Shown: positions 7,485-16,844, numbered from the stretch's first letter. The stretch is 64,000 bases of DNA from Clostridiales bacterium (GCA_902362775.1 CABIXV010000001.1:296768-360767); one strand, 5' to 3'. Program-made: numbers and translations. Notes: generated by a model not told the origin, from the letters alone.

Positions 7485-9545
7485 ATGAGTAAGAAACAAA
7501 ACAAGAAATTTATCACCCCGGAGATTCTCCGGGGGGCGGTGAAGGGCGCGTTTGTCAAGCTCAATCCCCGCTATATGATGAAAAACCCCGTTATGTTCGT
7601 GGTGGAGATTGGCTTCTTCATTACCCTGCTGCTCTCCTTCTTCCCCGGCCTGTTCGGGGATGTGGACGCGGCCTCCCTACGGATTTATGATATCATTGTG
7701 TGCGTCATTCTCTTTATCACCGTTCTGTTTGCCAACTTCGCCGAAGCCGTGGCCGAGGGCCGCGGCAAGGCCCAGGCGGCCAGTCTGAAAAAGACGCAGA
7801 AGGACACCGAGGCTCACCTGCTCCATGAGGACGGCAACGAGAGCATCGTCCGTTCCAGCGAGCTGAAGAAGGGCGATGTGGTCATGGTGGTGGCTGGCGA
7901 AGTCATCCCCGGTGACGGCGAGGTCATCGAGGGTATCGCCTCGGTGGATGAGTCCGCCATCACCGGCGAGTCTGCCCCTGTGGTCCGGGAGAGTGGCGGC
8001 GACTTCTGCTCAGTCACCGGCGGCACTACCGTGGTGTCCGACTGGCTGAAAATCCGCATTACATCTGAGCCGGGAAACAGCTTTTTGGACCGGATGATCG
8101 CTCTGGTAGAGGGTGCCTCCCGCAAAAAGACCCCCAATGAGATTGCGCTGAACACCCTGCTGGTATCTCTGACCATCATTTTCCTGATTGTGGTGGTGAC
8201 CATGTACCCCTTCGCTGTGTACAGCGGTGTGCAGATCCCTGTTTCCACCCTGATTGCCCTGCTGGTATGCCTAATCCCCACCACGATTGGCGGCCTGCTG
8301 TCCGCCATCGGCATCGCGGGTATGGACCGGGTCACCCGCTTTAACGTTATCGCTATGAGCGGTAAGGCGGTAGAGGCCTGCGGCGACGTGGACACCATGA
8401 TTCTGGATAAGACCGGCACCATCACCTTCGGCAACCGTCTGGCGGCCGACTTCTTCCCGGTGGAGGGGGCCAACCGCAGCGACCTGATCCGCTGCGCCGC
8501 CCTCACCAGCCTCCACGACGAGACCCCCGAGGGCAAGTCCACGCTGGAGCTGGCCCGCCGGCTGGGTGACAGCAGTGAGGAGACCACAGGCTCTGTATTC
8601 ATCGAATTCACTGCCCAGACCCGCATGAGCGGCGTGGATCTGCCCGACGGCACTAAGATCCGCAAGGGCGCCAGCGACGCCATCGAGCAGTATGTAAAGG
8701 AAAACGGCGGCAGGATTCCTGCTGACCTGCACACCCATGTGGAGGAGGTCTCCTCCCTGGGCGGCACCCCCCTTGTGGTGTGTGAAAACAATAAGATCTT
8801 GGGTGTCATCTATCTGAAGGATACAGTAAAGCCCGGCATGGTGGAGCGATTCCAGCGGCTGCGCGCCATCGGCATCAAGACGATCATGTGTACCGGCGAC
8901 AACCCCCTGACGGCAGCTACCATCGCCAAGGAGGCCGGCGTGGACGGCTTTGTCGCAGAGTGCAAGCCGGAGGACAAGATCGCCCTAATCAAAAAGGAAC
9001 AGGCTGAAGGCAAGATCGTAGCCATGACTGGTGACGGCACCAACGACGCCCCCGCTCTGGCCCAGGCTAATGTGGGTCTGGCCATGAACTCCGGCACCAC
9101 CGCCGCCAAGGAGGCGGCCAACATGGTGGACCTGGACAGCGACCCCACCAAGATCCTGGAGGTGGTGGAGATCGGCAAGCAGCTGCTGATTACCCGCGGC
9201 TCTCTGACCACCTTCTCCATCGCCAACGACATCGCAAAGTACTTCGCTATCATCCCCGCCATGTTCCAGTTGGCTATCCCTGAGCTGAACGTGCTGAACA
9301 TCATGGGGCTGGCCAGCAACTACAGCGCCATTCTCTCCGCCCTGATCTTTAACGCCATCATCATCCCCTGCCTGATCCCCCTGGCCATGAAGGGCGTCAA
9401 GTACCGCCCCATGTCCTCCGGAAGAATGCTGGGCCGGAACATGATGATCTACGGCGTGGGCGGTGTGATTGCCCCCTTTATCGGCATTAAGGTCATCGAT
9501 ATGATTATCGCTCCGCTGCTGACTATGATTGGCTTTGGAATCTAA
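7485..9545 (+). CDS. kdpB: Potassium-transporting P-type ATPase subunit B
   Basis: Catalytic subunit of the Kdp pump, 686 residues, a class I P-type ATPase. The phosphorylation motif is DKTGTIT with Asp308, the actuator motif is TGESAPV (whose Ser is the inhibitory phosphorylation site in the E. coli enzyme), and the hinge motif is [11 protein letters not shown]. Membrane helices flank these domains in the normal order. ATP hydrolysis here drives K+ uptake through KdpA. The gene starts 15 bases after kdpA with GGAGGGCG upstream, and kdpC follows 15 bases later, so the three are clearly one operon. Long antisense ORFs over this gene are coding shadows. Confidence 0.98.
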   Translation: MSKKQNKKFITPEILRGAVKGAFVKLNPRYMMKNPVMFVVEIGFFITLLLSFFPGLFGDVDAASLRIYDIIVCVILFITVLFANFAEAVAEGRGKAQAASLKKTQKDTEAHLLHEDGNESIVRSSELKKGDVVMVVAGEVIPGDGEVIEGIASVDESAITGESAPVVRESGGDFCSVTGGTTVVSDWLKIRITSEPGNSFLDRMIALVEGASRKKTPNEIALNTLLVSLTIIFLIVVVTMYPFAVYSGVQIPVSTLIALLVCLIPTTIGGLLSAIGIAGMDRVTRFNVIAMSGKAVEACGDVDTMILDKTGTITFGNRLAADFFPVEGANRSDLIRCAALTSLHDETPEGKSTLELARRLGDSSEETTGSVFIEFTAQTRMSGVDLPDGTKIRKGASDAIEQYVKENGGRIPADLHTHVEEVSSLGGTPLVVCENNKILGVIYLKDTVKPGMVERFQRLRAIGIKTIMCTGDNPLTAATIAKEAGVDGFVAECKPEDKIALIKKEQAEGKIVAMTGDGTNDAPALAQANVGLAMNSGTTAAKEAANMVDLDSDPTKILEVVEIGKQLLITRGSLTTFSIANDIAKYFAIIPAMFQLAIPELNVLNIMGLASNYSAILSALIFNAIIIPCLIPLAMKGVKYRPMSSGRMLGRNMMIYGVGGVIAPFIGIKVIDMIIAPLLTMIGFGI

Positions 9546-9560
9546 GGAGGGACCTGAACT

Positions 9561-10244
9561 ATGAACGAGACAAAATATGGTATGGGCCACAATATCCGTC
9601 AGGCCTTCCTGGTTACGGTGGCGCTGCTGGTACTGTGCGGCCTGGTGTTCCCGGTGCTTCTCAGCGGCCTGTCCGCCTTGATTTTCCCCAGCCAGGCCCA
9701 GGGCACTCTGGTAATGGCGGACGGCGTGGCAGTAGGCGCCAAGAATGTGGGGCAGGAGTTCACTGAGGACTACTTCATGTGGAGCCGCCCCTCCGCCTAT
9801 CACTACAACACCTACTATGAGGAGGATACCGACGGCGACGGCCAGGTAGAGCAGTATTACAACGACGGCTCCGCGTTTGCCGGCCTGAGCTCCGGCTCCA
9901 ACAACTACGCCCCCTCCAACCCCGCCCTTGCCGAGCGTGTGGAGGCCGACATTGCGGCCTTTCTGGAGAAAAACCCTGGTGTCAGCCGCGAGGACATCCC
10001 CACTGATCTGATGACCGCCTCCGGCTCCGGCCTGGATCCCCACATCTCTCCCGCCTCTGCCGATGTTCAGGTTCCCCGCATTGTAGAGGCCTCTGGCCTC
10101 AGCGAGGAGCAGGTCCGTCAGATAATCGCCGACAATACGCAGGACAAAACACTGGGCGTATTCGGCGAGGAGACTGTCAATGTGTTGGGCGTCAACCTGG
10201 ACATTGCCCTGGCCATGGGCCTGGTGAGCGAGGTCAACCACTGA
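9561..10244 (+). CDS. kdpC: Potassium-transporting ATPase subunit C
   Basis: KdpC, 227 residues, has one N-terminal membrane helix (about residues 14-36) and a large extracytoplasmic domain. The family motifs are present: FMWSRPSAYHYN in place of the usual WSRPSAT, then SGSGLDPHISPASADVQVPRI, GLSEEQVRQII and a C-terminal VNVLGVNLDIALAM. It is an assembly or affinity subunit of the Kdp complex. The start follows GGAGGGACCTGAACT. It is slightly longer than the typical 190 residues because of an acidic stretch (YYEEDTDGDGQVEQYYNDG) in the middle. Confidence 0.97.
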   Translation: MNETKYGMGHNIRQAFLVTVALLVLCGLVFPVLLSGLSALIFPSQAQGTLVMADGVAVGAKNVGQEFTEDYFMWSRPSAYHYNTYYEEDTDGDGQVEQYYNDGSAFAGLSSGSNNYAPSNPALAERVEADIAAFLEKNPGVSREDIPTDLMTASGSGLDPHISPASADVQVPRIVEASGLSEEQVRQIIADNTQDKTLGVFGEETVNVLGVNLDIALAMGLVSEVNH

Positions 10245-10273
10245 GCGCCTTTCTTCAGAGAGGATAGACTGGT

Positions 10274-11155
10274 ATGGAAGTTCACTTTGAAAAAATGGCT
10301 GAACGCCGATTTGCACCGCAGACCATGGCCACCGACGAGAGTCCAGCCATGCTGGTAATTTGCCTGATTCGGTCCCTGAAAAACTGGTTCGGGCAGTCCA
10401 GCAGGACTCAAACAGATGGCAGCCAACTGCAATTCGGTTATGAGCTGCTGGATCTCCCGGTTCAGGAATTTGCGGAGACCTTCGGCCCGTTGATCTATGA
10501 GATCCAGCGGGTGTGGCCGGTCCAGGCCTTTGGCCTGGGCAGCCAGGATGAACTGGTCGGGCTGTCCTTTCCCAACGATGGCAAATCGGCTGTTGTCCGG
10601 CAGCACAGTATCTCTGGCCTCTGGTACAATGAGCTCCGGGACCTGTATCTTTGTATTCAGTTCCCGGAGCCTCAGACAGCGGAGTGTATGTCCCGGCTGC
10701 TGAACGCGGCGGAATATGATATGGAGGCTGTGGCGCTGGAGTGGAAGTACGCCGACTTCTTGGAGCAGCAGAAGCTGTGCCGGATCGATCACACACTTTC
10801 CTTTTGTTATGTAATCTTGCAGGAGGCGGAGGATCAGAGCCGGACCGGCGTGTATCTGTCCGCTTTGACGGCCCAGCAGAAATGTGAATTGTGGCGCACA
10901 TTTTTGGAGAAGGGGCTGCCGCAGCCTGAATTTGAATGGCTCCGCAATGCTTTGCTTCAGGGCGATATTCCAAACTGGATTGAGTGGCATCTCGCGCTCT
11001 ATCGCGTTCTCGAGGAGCTTGGTATTCGATTCCTGTGCCGGGATGGGCAGTTTGTACTGCTGGATCGGCAGGGAAAGAAGCTCTACTTTGGCATAGACCA
11101 CGGTAATTCCGCAGCACAGGTATTGATGAAGGTGCTCTTCCCCCTCAGGCGTTGA
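10274..11155 (+). CDS. Uncharacterised protein encoded after kdpC
   Basis: 293 residues, soluble, no signal peptide or membrane helix; I do not recognise the family. It is rich in aromatic residues, Gln and Leu and looks like a compact cytoplasmic protein; no catalytic motif is evident. The N-terminal part reads FGYELLDLPVQEFAETFGPL and the C-terminal part has YRVLEELGIRFLCRDGQFVL. A GAGAGGATAG ribosome site precedes the ATG, and the gene starts 30 bases after kdpC and ends before a strong terminator at 11184, so it is very probably the last gene of the kdp operon. A role in Kdp regulation or assembly is inferred from position only. Confidence 0.75.
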   Translation: MEVHFEKMAERRFAPQTMATDESPAMLVICLIRSLKNWFGQSSRTQTDGSQLQFGYELLDLPVQEFAETFGPLIYEIQRVWPVQAFGLGSQDELVGLSFPNDGKSAVVRQHSISGLWYNELRDLYLCIQFPEPQTAECMSRLLNAAEYDMEAVALEWKYADFLEQQKLCRIDHTLSFCYVILQEAEDQSRTGVYLSALTAQQKCELWRTFLEKGLPQPEFEWLRNALLQGDIPNWIEWHLALYRVLEELGIRFLCRDGQFVLLDRQGKKLYFGIDHGNSAAQVLMKVLFPLRR

Positions 11156-11183
11156 GCGGCTCCCTTCCGCTCTCGTTGATATA

Positions 11184-11230
11184 GTCGGCGGCCAGTCTGA
11201 ATTCATTCGGCTGGCCGCCGACCTCTTATT
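11184..11230 (+). terminator. Terminator of the kdp operon
   Basis: A 12-bp GC-rich perfect stem (11184-11195 with 11211-11222) with a 15-base loop is followed by CTCTTATTG. It ends the kdpF-A-B-C-orf293 group. Confidence 0.7.
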
Positions 11231-11235
11231 GTACC

Positions 11236-11241
11236 CTTAAT
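11236..11241. promoter_or_regulatory. CTTAAT box before the 65-residue membrane protein gene
   Basis: CCCTTAATGCC at 11234-11244 resembles CCTTTAATGCC at 11535-11545 upstream of ktrB, and contains the CTTAAT box found before the other potassium genes of the island. Confidence 0.35.
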
Positions 11242-11312
11242 GCCACAAAAGGTTTCTTTTCCCCACTTTTAACTCCACGGGATTATGATAGGGCCTGCAA
11301 GGAGGGATTGCT

Positions 11313-11510
11313 ATGATGTCCGCAATGAAAAAACGTCTGCACCATTTTAATGCTTGGTTTGATGCGTCTTTGGAACAGTTTATGCTCCAACACAAATTGC
11401 TGGGCTTTCTGACGGTTTTTATTGGGATGCCTCTTTTTATATTGGCTGCGGTATTTATTTGTACAATTGGTATCGTCCTACCGATGGCATGGATTTTTGG
11501 AGTGATGTAA
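11313..11510 (+). CDS. Small membrane protein between kdp and ktr genes
   Basis: 65 residues: a basic N-terminal amphipathic part (about 1-30) followed by a long hydrophobic region (about 31-62, LGFLTVFIGMPLFILAAVF and onward) that could form one or two membrane helices. A strong ribosome site, AAGGAGGGATTGCT, precedes ATGATG. I do not recognise it. It is flanked by the kdp terminator and the ktrB regulatory region, so it may be transcribed on its own, with a CTTAAT box upstream. A role linked to K+ transport is inferred from position alone. Confidence 0.65.
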   Translation: MMSAMKKRLHHFNAWFDASLEQFMLQHKLLGFLTVFIGMPLFILAAVFICTIGIVLPMAWIFGVM

Positions 11511-11525
11511 CACAATGGCGATGGC

Positions 11526-11620
11526 CTTAATATCCCTTTAATGCCAAGGCAGATATGCTAACGCTTCATTAAGACTAAGTGTGGATAATATTGCTTAAGA
11601 AGATATAAAGGCATATTAAG
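11526..11620. promoter_or_regulatory. ktrB upstream region with repeated CTTAAT/ATTAAG boxes
   Basis: CTTAAT lies at 11526-11531, and the near copy CTTTAAT at 11536-11542 (10 bases on, one helical turn). The complement ATTAAG occurs at 11568-11573 and 11615-11620, and CTTAAG at 11594. The stretch CTTAATATC is also present before the first kdpD-like gene. This is a plausible site for the KdpE regulator encoded at 16837. Confidence 0.4.
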
Positions 11621-11633
11621 AGGGTTAAGGCTT

Positions 11634-12968
11634 ATGTGGCAAATTTTCCATAAAAATAACACATCGCCGTTTCAAATTATTATCATAGGATTCTCCCTCG
11701 TAATCCTGCTTGGAAGCCTAATGCTAATGCTTCCCATCTCGACTCAGTCTGGTACCACCACTTCGTTCTTGGACTCCCTGTTCACTGCGACCTCCGCTGT
11801 CTGTGTGACAGGACTGGTGATCCATGATACGGCGACCTACTGGTCAGAGTTTGGGCAGTTTATCATCATTTTGTTGATTCAAATCGGCGGATTAGGAGTT
11901 GTGACCGTGGCGGGCGCGTTCTCCATCCTCTCTGGCCGCAAGATCGGGCTTATACAGCGGAGCACCATGCAGGAAGCTATTGCGGCGCCTAAAGTGGGTG
12001 GAGTCGTGCGTCTGACGGGGTTCATCCTCAAAACAGCCCTGGTGGCGGAGATGGTAGGGGCGGCTGTGATGCTTCCTACGTTCTGGAGGGAGTTTGGTCT
12101 GGTAAAGGGGGTTTGGTATGCTCTGTTCCATTCCATTTCTGCCTTCTGCAACGCTGGATTTGATTTGATGGGCATTAAAGCCCCCTTTTCTTCCTTAACG
12201 GATTACTCGGACAATCCAGTGATTTCCCTGACTATCCCGTTGCTCATTATTATCGGGGGTATTGGCTTCTTAACCTGGGACGATATCAGGACAAACCATC
12301 TACATATTTCTCGATACCGAATGCAAAGCAAGGTGATTTTGACTGTCACTTGTGGACTGATCTTAATTCCCAGCATCTACTTTTACTTCTTTGAGTTTGC
12401 ACAGGCCCCTCTGAAAGAACGGCTGCTTCTATCTTTCTTTCAAGCGGTTACGCCCCGGACTGCCGGATTTAATACGGCGGATTTGAATGCGATGAGTGAA
12501 AGCGGCCAGTCCATCATAACAGTTCTTATGCTTGTTGGCGGATCCCCCGGTTCCACCGCCGGCGGCATGAAAATCACTACCTTAGCCGTTCTGCTGGCCA
12601 ATGCCATGGCAGTTTTTCGACGCAGTGAGTTTCCTCACTTCTTTAACCGCAGAATTGCCAGGGAAACTGTATCTCAGGCAGCGACGATTTTCATGATGTA
12701 TCTTACGCTGCCCCTGGCGGGCGGGTTGATCATCAGCCGGCTAGAGGAGCAGCCCATTCTGGACTGCCTGTTCGAAACGGCTTCTGCTATCGGAACAGTA
12801 GGCCTTTCTCTGGGGCTGACCCCGCAGCTGCAGACCGCTTCCCACCTGATTTTGATTGTATTGATGTTTTTCGGGCGGGTAGGCGGGCTCACGCTGATTT
12901 TTGCTACCCTGTCCAATACACAACACTCCAGCGCCAGGCTCCCGCAGGAGCACATCACAGTAGGATGA
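11634..12968 (+). CDS. ktrB: Ktr/Trk potassium uptake membrane subunit
   Basis: 444 residues, the length of KtrB rather than the longer proteobacterial TrkH. It has eight membrane segments arranged as four M1-P-M2 repeats, with the four selectivity loops visible as SAVCVTGLV, SAFCNAGFD, TPRTAGFNT and SAIGTVGLS. The intramembrane gating loop with GGSPGSTAGGMK is present. It forms the Na+- or H+-coupled K+ channel that binds the KtrA ring encoded 26 bases downstream. The ATG follows GAGGGTTAAGGCTT. It may be regulated with the kdp genes through the CTTAAT boxes upstream. Confidence 0.95.
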   Translation: MWQIFHKNNTSPFQIIIIGFSLVILLGSLMLMLPISTQSGTTTSFLDSLFTATSAVCVTGLVIHDTATYWSEFGQFIIILLIQIGGLGVVTVAGAFSILSGRKIGLIQRSTMQEAIAAPKVGGVVRLTGFILKTALVAEMVGAAVMLPTFWREFGLVKGVWYALFHSISAFCNAGFDLMGIKAPFSSLTDYSDNPVISLTIPLLIIIGGIGFLTWDDIRTNHLHISRYRMQSKVILTVTCGLILIPSIYFYFFEFAQAPLKERLLLSFFQAVTPRTAGFNTADLNAMSESGQSIITVLMLVGGSPGSTAGGMKITTLAVLLANAMAVFRRSEFPHFFNRRIARETVSQAATIFMMYLTLPLAGGLIISRLEEQPILDCLFETASAIGTVGLSLGLTPQLQTASHLILIVLMFFGRVGGLTLIFATLSNTQHSSARLPQEHITVG

Positions 12969-12994
12969 ATCTGTAAATAAAAGAGGACGAAACA

Positions 12995-13645
12995 ATGAAA
13001 ACAATTCTGCTGATTGGTTTGGGCCGCTTCGGCCGACATATCGCAATCAAGCTGCATGAGTTGAACCATCAAGTGATGGTAGTGGATCAAAATGAAGATC
13101 GGGTAAACGCGATACTGCCCTATGTGACCAACGCCCAGATTGGGGACAGCACCAATGAGGAATTTCTTGCGTCCCTTGGGGTGTGTAACTTTGATGTGTG
13201 CATCGTGGCCATTGGGGATAACTTTCAGAGTTCTTTGGAGACCACATCCCTTCTGAAAGAATTAGGGGCAGTAAAGGTAGTGGCTCGGGCTACACGCGAC
13301 ATTCAGGCCAAATTTCTGCTTCGCAATGGGGCGGATGACGTGGTCTACCCCGAAAAACAAATGGCGATTCAGACCGCAATCCGGTATAGCTCAGACAATA
13401 TATCGGATTATATCGACTTAGGTGATAACCACGCTATGTTTGAAATCGGCGTCCCCAAGAGCTGGGTCGGGAAAACGATCGGACAGTTGGACGTACGTAA
13501 GCGGTATCATGTGAGCATCATGGCGATTAAGCAAAATGGAAAGTTCTCCATGACGGTCATAACCCCAGAAACGTGTCTGCCGGCAAACTGCACCATGCTG
13601 ATTTTGGGTACGCACAAGGATATTCAAAAGTGTTTCCATATATAG
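12995..13645 (+). CDS. ktrA: Ktr potassium uptake regulatory subunit (RCK protein)
   Basis: 216-residue cytoplasmic gating ring subunit. An N-terminal Rossmann fold with GLGRFGRH binds nucleotide (ATP/ADP in the family), Asp residues at the ends of the next strands (VVDQNEDRV, IGDSTNEE) fit RCK_N, and a C-terminal RCK_C domain (about 130-216, with GVPKSWVGKTIGQLDVRKRY) follows; in relatives that domain binds c-di-AMP. Its length matches KtrA, not the double-length TrkA. The gene lies directly downstream of ktrB and is cotranscribed with it. Confidence 0.95.
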   Translation: MKTILLIGLGRFGRHIAIKLHELNHQVMVVDQNEDRVNAILPYVTNAQIGDSTNEEFLASLGVCNFDVCIVAIGDNFQSSLETTSLLKELGAVKVVARATRDIQAKFLLRNGADDVVYPEKQMAIQTAIRYSSDNISDYIDLGDNHAMFEIGVPKSWVGKTIGQLDVRKRYHVSIMAIKQNGKFSMTVITPETCLPANCTMLILGTHKDIQKCFHI

Positions 13646-13678
13646 GACAGCTTCCTTGCGGGAAAGGATGAATTTGTG

Positions 13679-14164
13679 ATGGAAGGTGTGGTTTTATTTG
13701 GCGGATTTCTGGCGCTTGTACTGTTTGGCTATTTCCTGGCAGGAAAGCTGGACTGTTTTCTGAACAGCGTCCAGCCTTCCACACAAGCGAAGGGGGACTC
13801 CTGTTCTTTAAAGATTGCCATATCAAATCCCTGTGCTTTGGCGCCGGTTGCAAGAGCCCTAAAGGAACTGCAGGGGCAGTATCCGGATATAGAAATCAAG
13901 ATGTACATGGGGAAAGAATGGGAAATTATGAGAGATCTTGAGTCCGGAGTTACCGACATAGCAGTAGTTTCCGCTGAAGCGGAAGACAGCGGCCAGACCC
14001 ACAGTGCCTGCTTTATATGCTGCCCCCAGCCGCTTTCCGTCGATGGCATGACACTGATGCCCGCAGATACGGAAAATCAGCGGCAAAAGCTTCTTTGGAA
14101 AGACATCCAATCTCCCATCCCCATTCAAAAACTTGTCCAGCGGCTTTGCGGAAGAAGTGACTGA
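13679..14164 (+). CDS. Membrane-anchored protein with half of a periplasmic-binding-like domain
   Basis: About 161 residues. A single N-terminal membrane helix (about 3-24, VVLFGGFLALVLFGYFLAGK) precedes a domain starting SLKIAISNPCALAPVARALK and continuing with QYPDIEIKMYMGKEWEIMRDLESGVTDIAVVSAE, which has the pattern of the first lobe of LysR-type effector-binding or SBP domains. The second lobe is missing. The start could be GTG 13676 or ATG 13679, both after GGAAAGGATG. Its end overlaps the long form of the next kdpD reading frame. I have not seen a named family; a small-ligand sensor or partner for KtrB or KdpD is possible, by position. Confidence 0.65.
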   Translation: MEGVVLFGGFLALVLFGYFLAGKLDCFLNSVQPSTQAKGDSCSLKIAISNPCALAPVARALKELQGQYPDIEIKMYMGKEWEIMRDLESGVTDIAVVSAEAEDSGQTHSACFICCPQPLSVDGMTLMPADTENQRQKLLWKDIQSPIPIQKLVQRLCGRSD

Positions 14165-14198
14165 AATGTGTTATAATAAGGCCGTTGGAGGTGATTGT

Positions 14199-16844
14199 AT
14201 GGAGCAGCAAACTGCAGTAAGGATAGAAAAGGGCCGAGGCGCTCTGACGATTTTTGCAAGCTACTTCTCAGGCACTGGGAAGACCTTTCGAATGTTGGAG
14301 GCCGCAACACAAGTCCATCGGGCGGGCGGTGATGTGGTTATCGGGTTGCTCTCCTGCAGCCAGTGGCCCCAGACACAGGCTATGGCGGAGCCATTTGAGT
14401 CTATGCCCCAGCGGGCAGTTACAGCGGGCGATGACGTAATCTATGAGATCGACCTGGATGCTTGTCTGAAGCGAAGACCACAGATTCTTCTGATTGATGA
14501 TCTATCCCATGTGAATGCCGAAGGCTCTCGCCACAAGAACCGCTATCGGGACATTGAAGAGTTGTTGAAAGCCGGCATCGATGTCTACACCACCGTGGAT
14601 ATTCAGCATATCGAGAGTATCCAGGAAACGGTTTTTGAAATCTTTGGGGCACCGGAGAGTGAGCGGATTCCAGACTGCGTATTTGACCAGGCGGCGCATG
14701 TGGAATTCATAGATATGGAACCGGAGCAGCTGCAGAATCGTTTGAAACAGGGGTGCGGCGCCCGAATACCATCAGCCGGCTGCACCTTATCCCAACTGAA
14801 CGCTCTCCGGGAGCTTGGACTGCGCCGGTGCGCAGACCGTTCGGCCCTCTATGCCTCGACCCAGCCCGCCCAAAGTCAGGCGCTATACCGTATGCAGGAG
14901 CACATTCTGGTGTGCCTCTCTTCTGCGCCATCCAACGCGCAGGTCATCCGCACCGCGGCCCGTATGGCGGGCGCATTCCGGTGCGGCTTTACTGCCCTGT
15001 TCGTAGAAACCAGCAAGTTTCAGTGGATGCCGCAGCCGGATCGGGAGCGTCTGCGCGATAATCTGAAACTGGCGCAGAAGCTGGGAGCATCCATTGAAAC
15101 AGTATACGGTGATGATATTGCCTACCAGATTGCGGAGTATTCTAGACTGTCCGGCATTACAAAGATCGTATTGGGCCGCGATATGATACCACATCGGTAC
15201 ATTTTTCGAAAAGCGTCGCTCACAGAACAGTTGATCGAACTTGCTCCGGATTTTGACATCCACATCATCCCGGATAACAGAAGATCAAACAGATTGACTT
15301 CCCGCTATCGGGAGGTTCTGCATACTCCCTCAGTTTCTCTGATCGATTTGGCGAAAAGCATACTGATTTTGGCGCTGGCCACCATCATCGGGTTCCTGTT
15401 TCACTGCCTGGGACTGAATGAAACTAACATTATTACAGTCTATATTTTGGGAGTTATGCTGACCTCGGTATTTACCAAAAACTCCGTATACAGTCTCATT
15501 AACTCGATCGCGGGTGTGTTGGCCTTCAACTTTTTTTTCACGGAGCCAAGGTTTTCCCTAAATGTACACAGCAACGACTATCCGGTCACGTTTGTCGTGA
15601 TGTTTGTGGTTTCTTTTCTTACTAGCTCCCTGGCTGCCAAGCTCAAATCCCTGGCCAAGCACTCTGCGCAGATGGCTTGGCGGACAAAGATTTTGCTTGA
15701 AACCAGCCAAGATTTGCAAAAAGCGGGAAGCCAAACGGAGATTCTTTCTATCATTGCGGATCAGCTGCTGAAGATTTTGCAGCGGGATATCGTCGTCTAC
15801 TGTGTAAAGGATGAGAAGCTCCAGGAGCCGGAGATTCTTTTGGCAGAGGAGTCTGACCTCAAAGCGCAGTACACCACGGACCAGGAAAAACAGGTGGCCC
15901 AGTGGGTCTTGACCAATAACAAGCGGGCCGGTGCTGGTACAGAAACTTTTTCCGATGCTCGATGCACTTACCTGTCGGTACGGGCCGGTGAGCATATATA
16001 TGGAGTCGTGGGGGTTGCGGCAGCGGGCAAGGGGTTGGAGACCTCCGAAAACAGCATCCTCCTCTCTGTATTGGAGGAGTGCGCCCTGGCAATGGAAAAT
16101 CAGCGGCATCTGGAGGAAAAGGAGGCCGCCGCGGTCTTGGCTAAAAACGAACAGCTCAGGGCCAATTTGCTGCGCTCCATCTCCCATGACCTGCGTACTC
16201 CGCTCACCTCCATTTCTGGGAACGCCAGCAATCTTCTCTCCAACGGAGATATGTTTGATGCTAAGACCAGACAGCAGATGTATACAGATATCTATGACGA
16301 CTCAATATGGCTGATTAATTTAGTGGAAAATCTGTTATCTGTCAGCCGGCTGGATGGGGGCAGGATGAACCTGCATATTTCCACCGAGCTGGTAGATGAT
16401 GTGGTGTCTGAGGCCCTGCGGCACATCAACCGTAAAAGTGTGGACTACCATCTGCACACACAGGGTGACGACTACTTGTTGGCTCAGATGGATGCCCGCC
16501 TGATTGTCCAGGTCGTGATTAATCTGGTGGATAACGCCATCAAATACACACCGCCCGGTTCAGACATTGATATCAGCTGGAAACGGCAGGGGAAATATGT
16601 CCTGATCACTGTGGCCGACAATGGACCGGGAATCTCTGACGAAGCGAAACCTCATATTTTTGATATGTTTTACAGTGCATCCAACCAAATTGTGGACAGC
16701 CGCCGCAGTATGGGGTTAGGCTTGGCACTGTGCAAGTCAATTGTTAACGCCCATGGCGGTGAGATCACAGTTTCGGATCAGCTACCTCATGGGGCTATGT
16801 TTACATTTTCTATACCAGCCAGGGAGGTAGATCTGCATGAATAA
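14199..16844 (+). CDS. kdpD: Osmosensitive K+ channel sensor histidine kinase
   Basis: About 881 residues and complete. Domains in order are the KdpD N-terminal domain with Walker A (GTGKTFRML), the Usp-like domain (CLSSAPSNAQ, GFTALFVE), four membrane helices of DUF4118, a GAF-like segment, HisKA with SHDLRTPLTSISGN (phosphorylated His), and an ATPase domain with N box NLVDNAIKYTPPGSD, G1 DNGPGISDE and G2 GLGLALCKSIV. It phosphorylates KdpE under low K+ or osmotic stress. I use the ATG at 14199 because GGAGGTGATTG stands just before it; a longer frame from 14133 lacks this. It shares its sensor layout with the kinase-less protein at 3277-5250. Overlaps kdpE by 8 bases. Confidence 0.96.
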   Translation: MEQQTAVRIEKGRGALTIFASYFSGTGKTFRMLEAATQVHRAGGDVVIGLLSCSQWPQTQAMAEPFESMPQRAVTAGDDVIYEIDLDACLKRRPQILLIDDLSHVNAEGSRHKNRYRDIEELLKAGIDVYTTVDIQHIESIQETVFEIFGAPESERIPDCVFDQAAHVEFIDMEPEQLQNRLKQGCGARIPSAGCTLSQLNALRELGLRRCADRSALYASTQPAQSQALYRMQEHILVCLSSAPSNAQVIRTAARMAGAFRCGFTALFVETSKFQWMPQPDRERLRDNLKLAQKLGASIETVYGDDIAYQIAEYSRLSGITKIVLGRDMIPHRYIFRKASLTEQLIELAPDFDIHIIPDNRRSNRLTSRYREVLHTPSVSLIDLAKSILILALATIIGFLFHCLGLNETNIITVYILGVMLTSVFTKNSVYSLINSIAGVLAFNFFFTEPRFSLNVHSNDYPVTFVVMFVVSFLTSSLAAKLKSLAKHSAQMAWRTKILLETSQDLQKAGSQTEILSIIADQLLKILQRDIVVYCVKDEKLQEPEILLAEESDLKAQYTTDQEKQVAQWVLTNNKRAGAGTETFSDARCTYLSVRAGEHIYGVVGVAAAGKGLETSENSILLSVLEECALAMENQRHLEEKEAAAVLAKNEQLRANLLRSISHDLRTPLTSISGNASNLLSNGDMFDAKTRQQMYTDIYDDSIWLINLVENLLSVSRLDGGRMNLHISTELVDDVVSEALRHINRKSVDYHLHTQGDDYLLAQMDARLIVQVVINLVDNAIKYTPPGSDIDISWKRQGKYVLITVADNGPGISDEAKPHIFDMFYSASNQIVDSRRSMGLGLALCKSIVNAHGGEITVSDQLPHGAMFTFSIPAREVDLHE

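Noticed and set aside
6021-7499. Long minus-strand ORF opposite kdpA
   Set aside because: It mirrors kdpA codons, has a low-complexity Gln/His/Gly-rich composition and no ribosome site.
8985-11117. 710-codon minus-strand ORF opposite kdpB, kdpC and the next gene
   Set aside because: Shadow of three genuine genes on the plus strand; composition unlike a protein.
14172-14177. TATAAT just before kdpD as a promoter
   Set aside because: No -35 at a usable distance (the nearest TTGCGG is 20 bases away); kdpD may be read from ktrB or another start.
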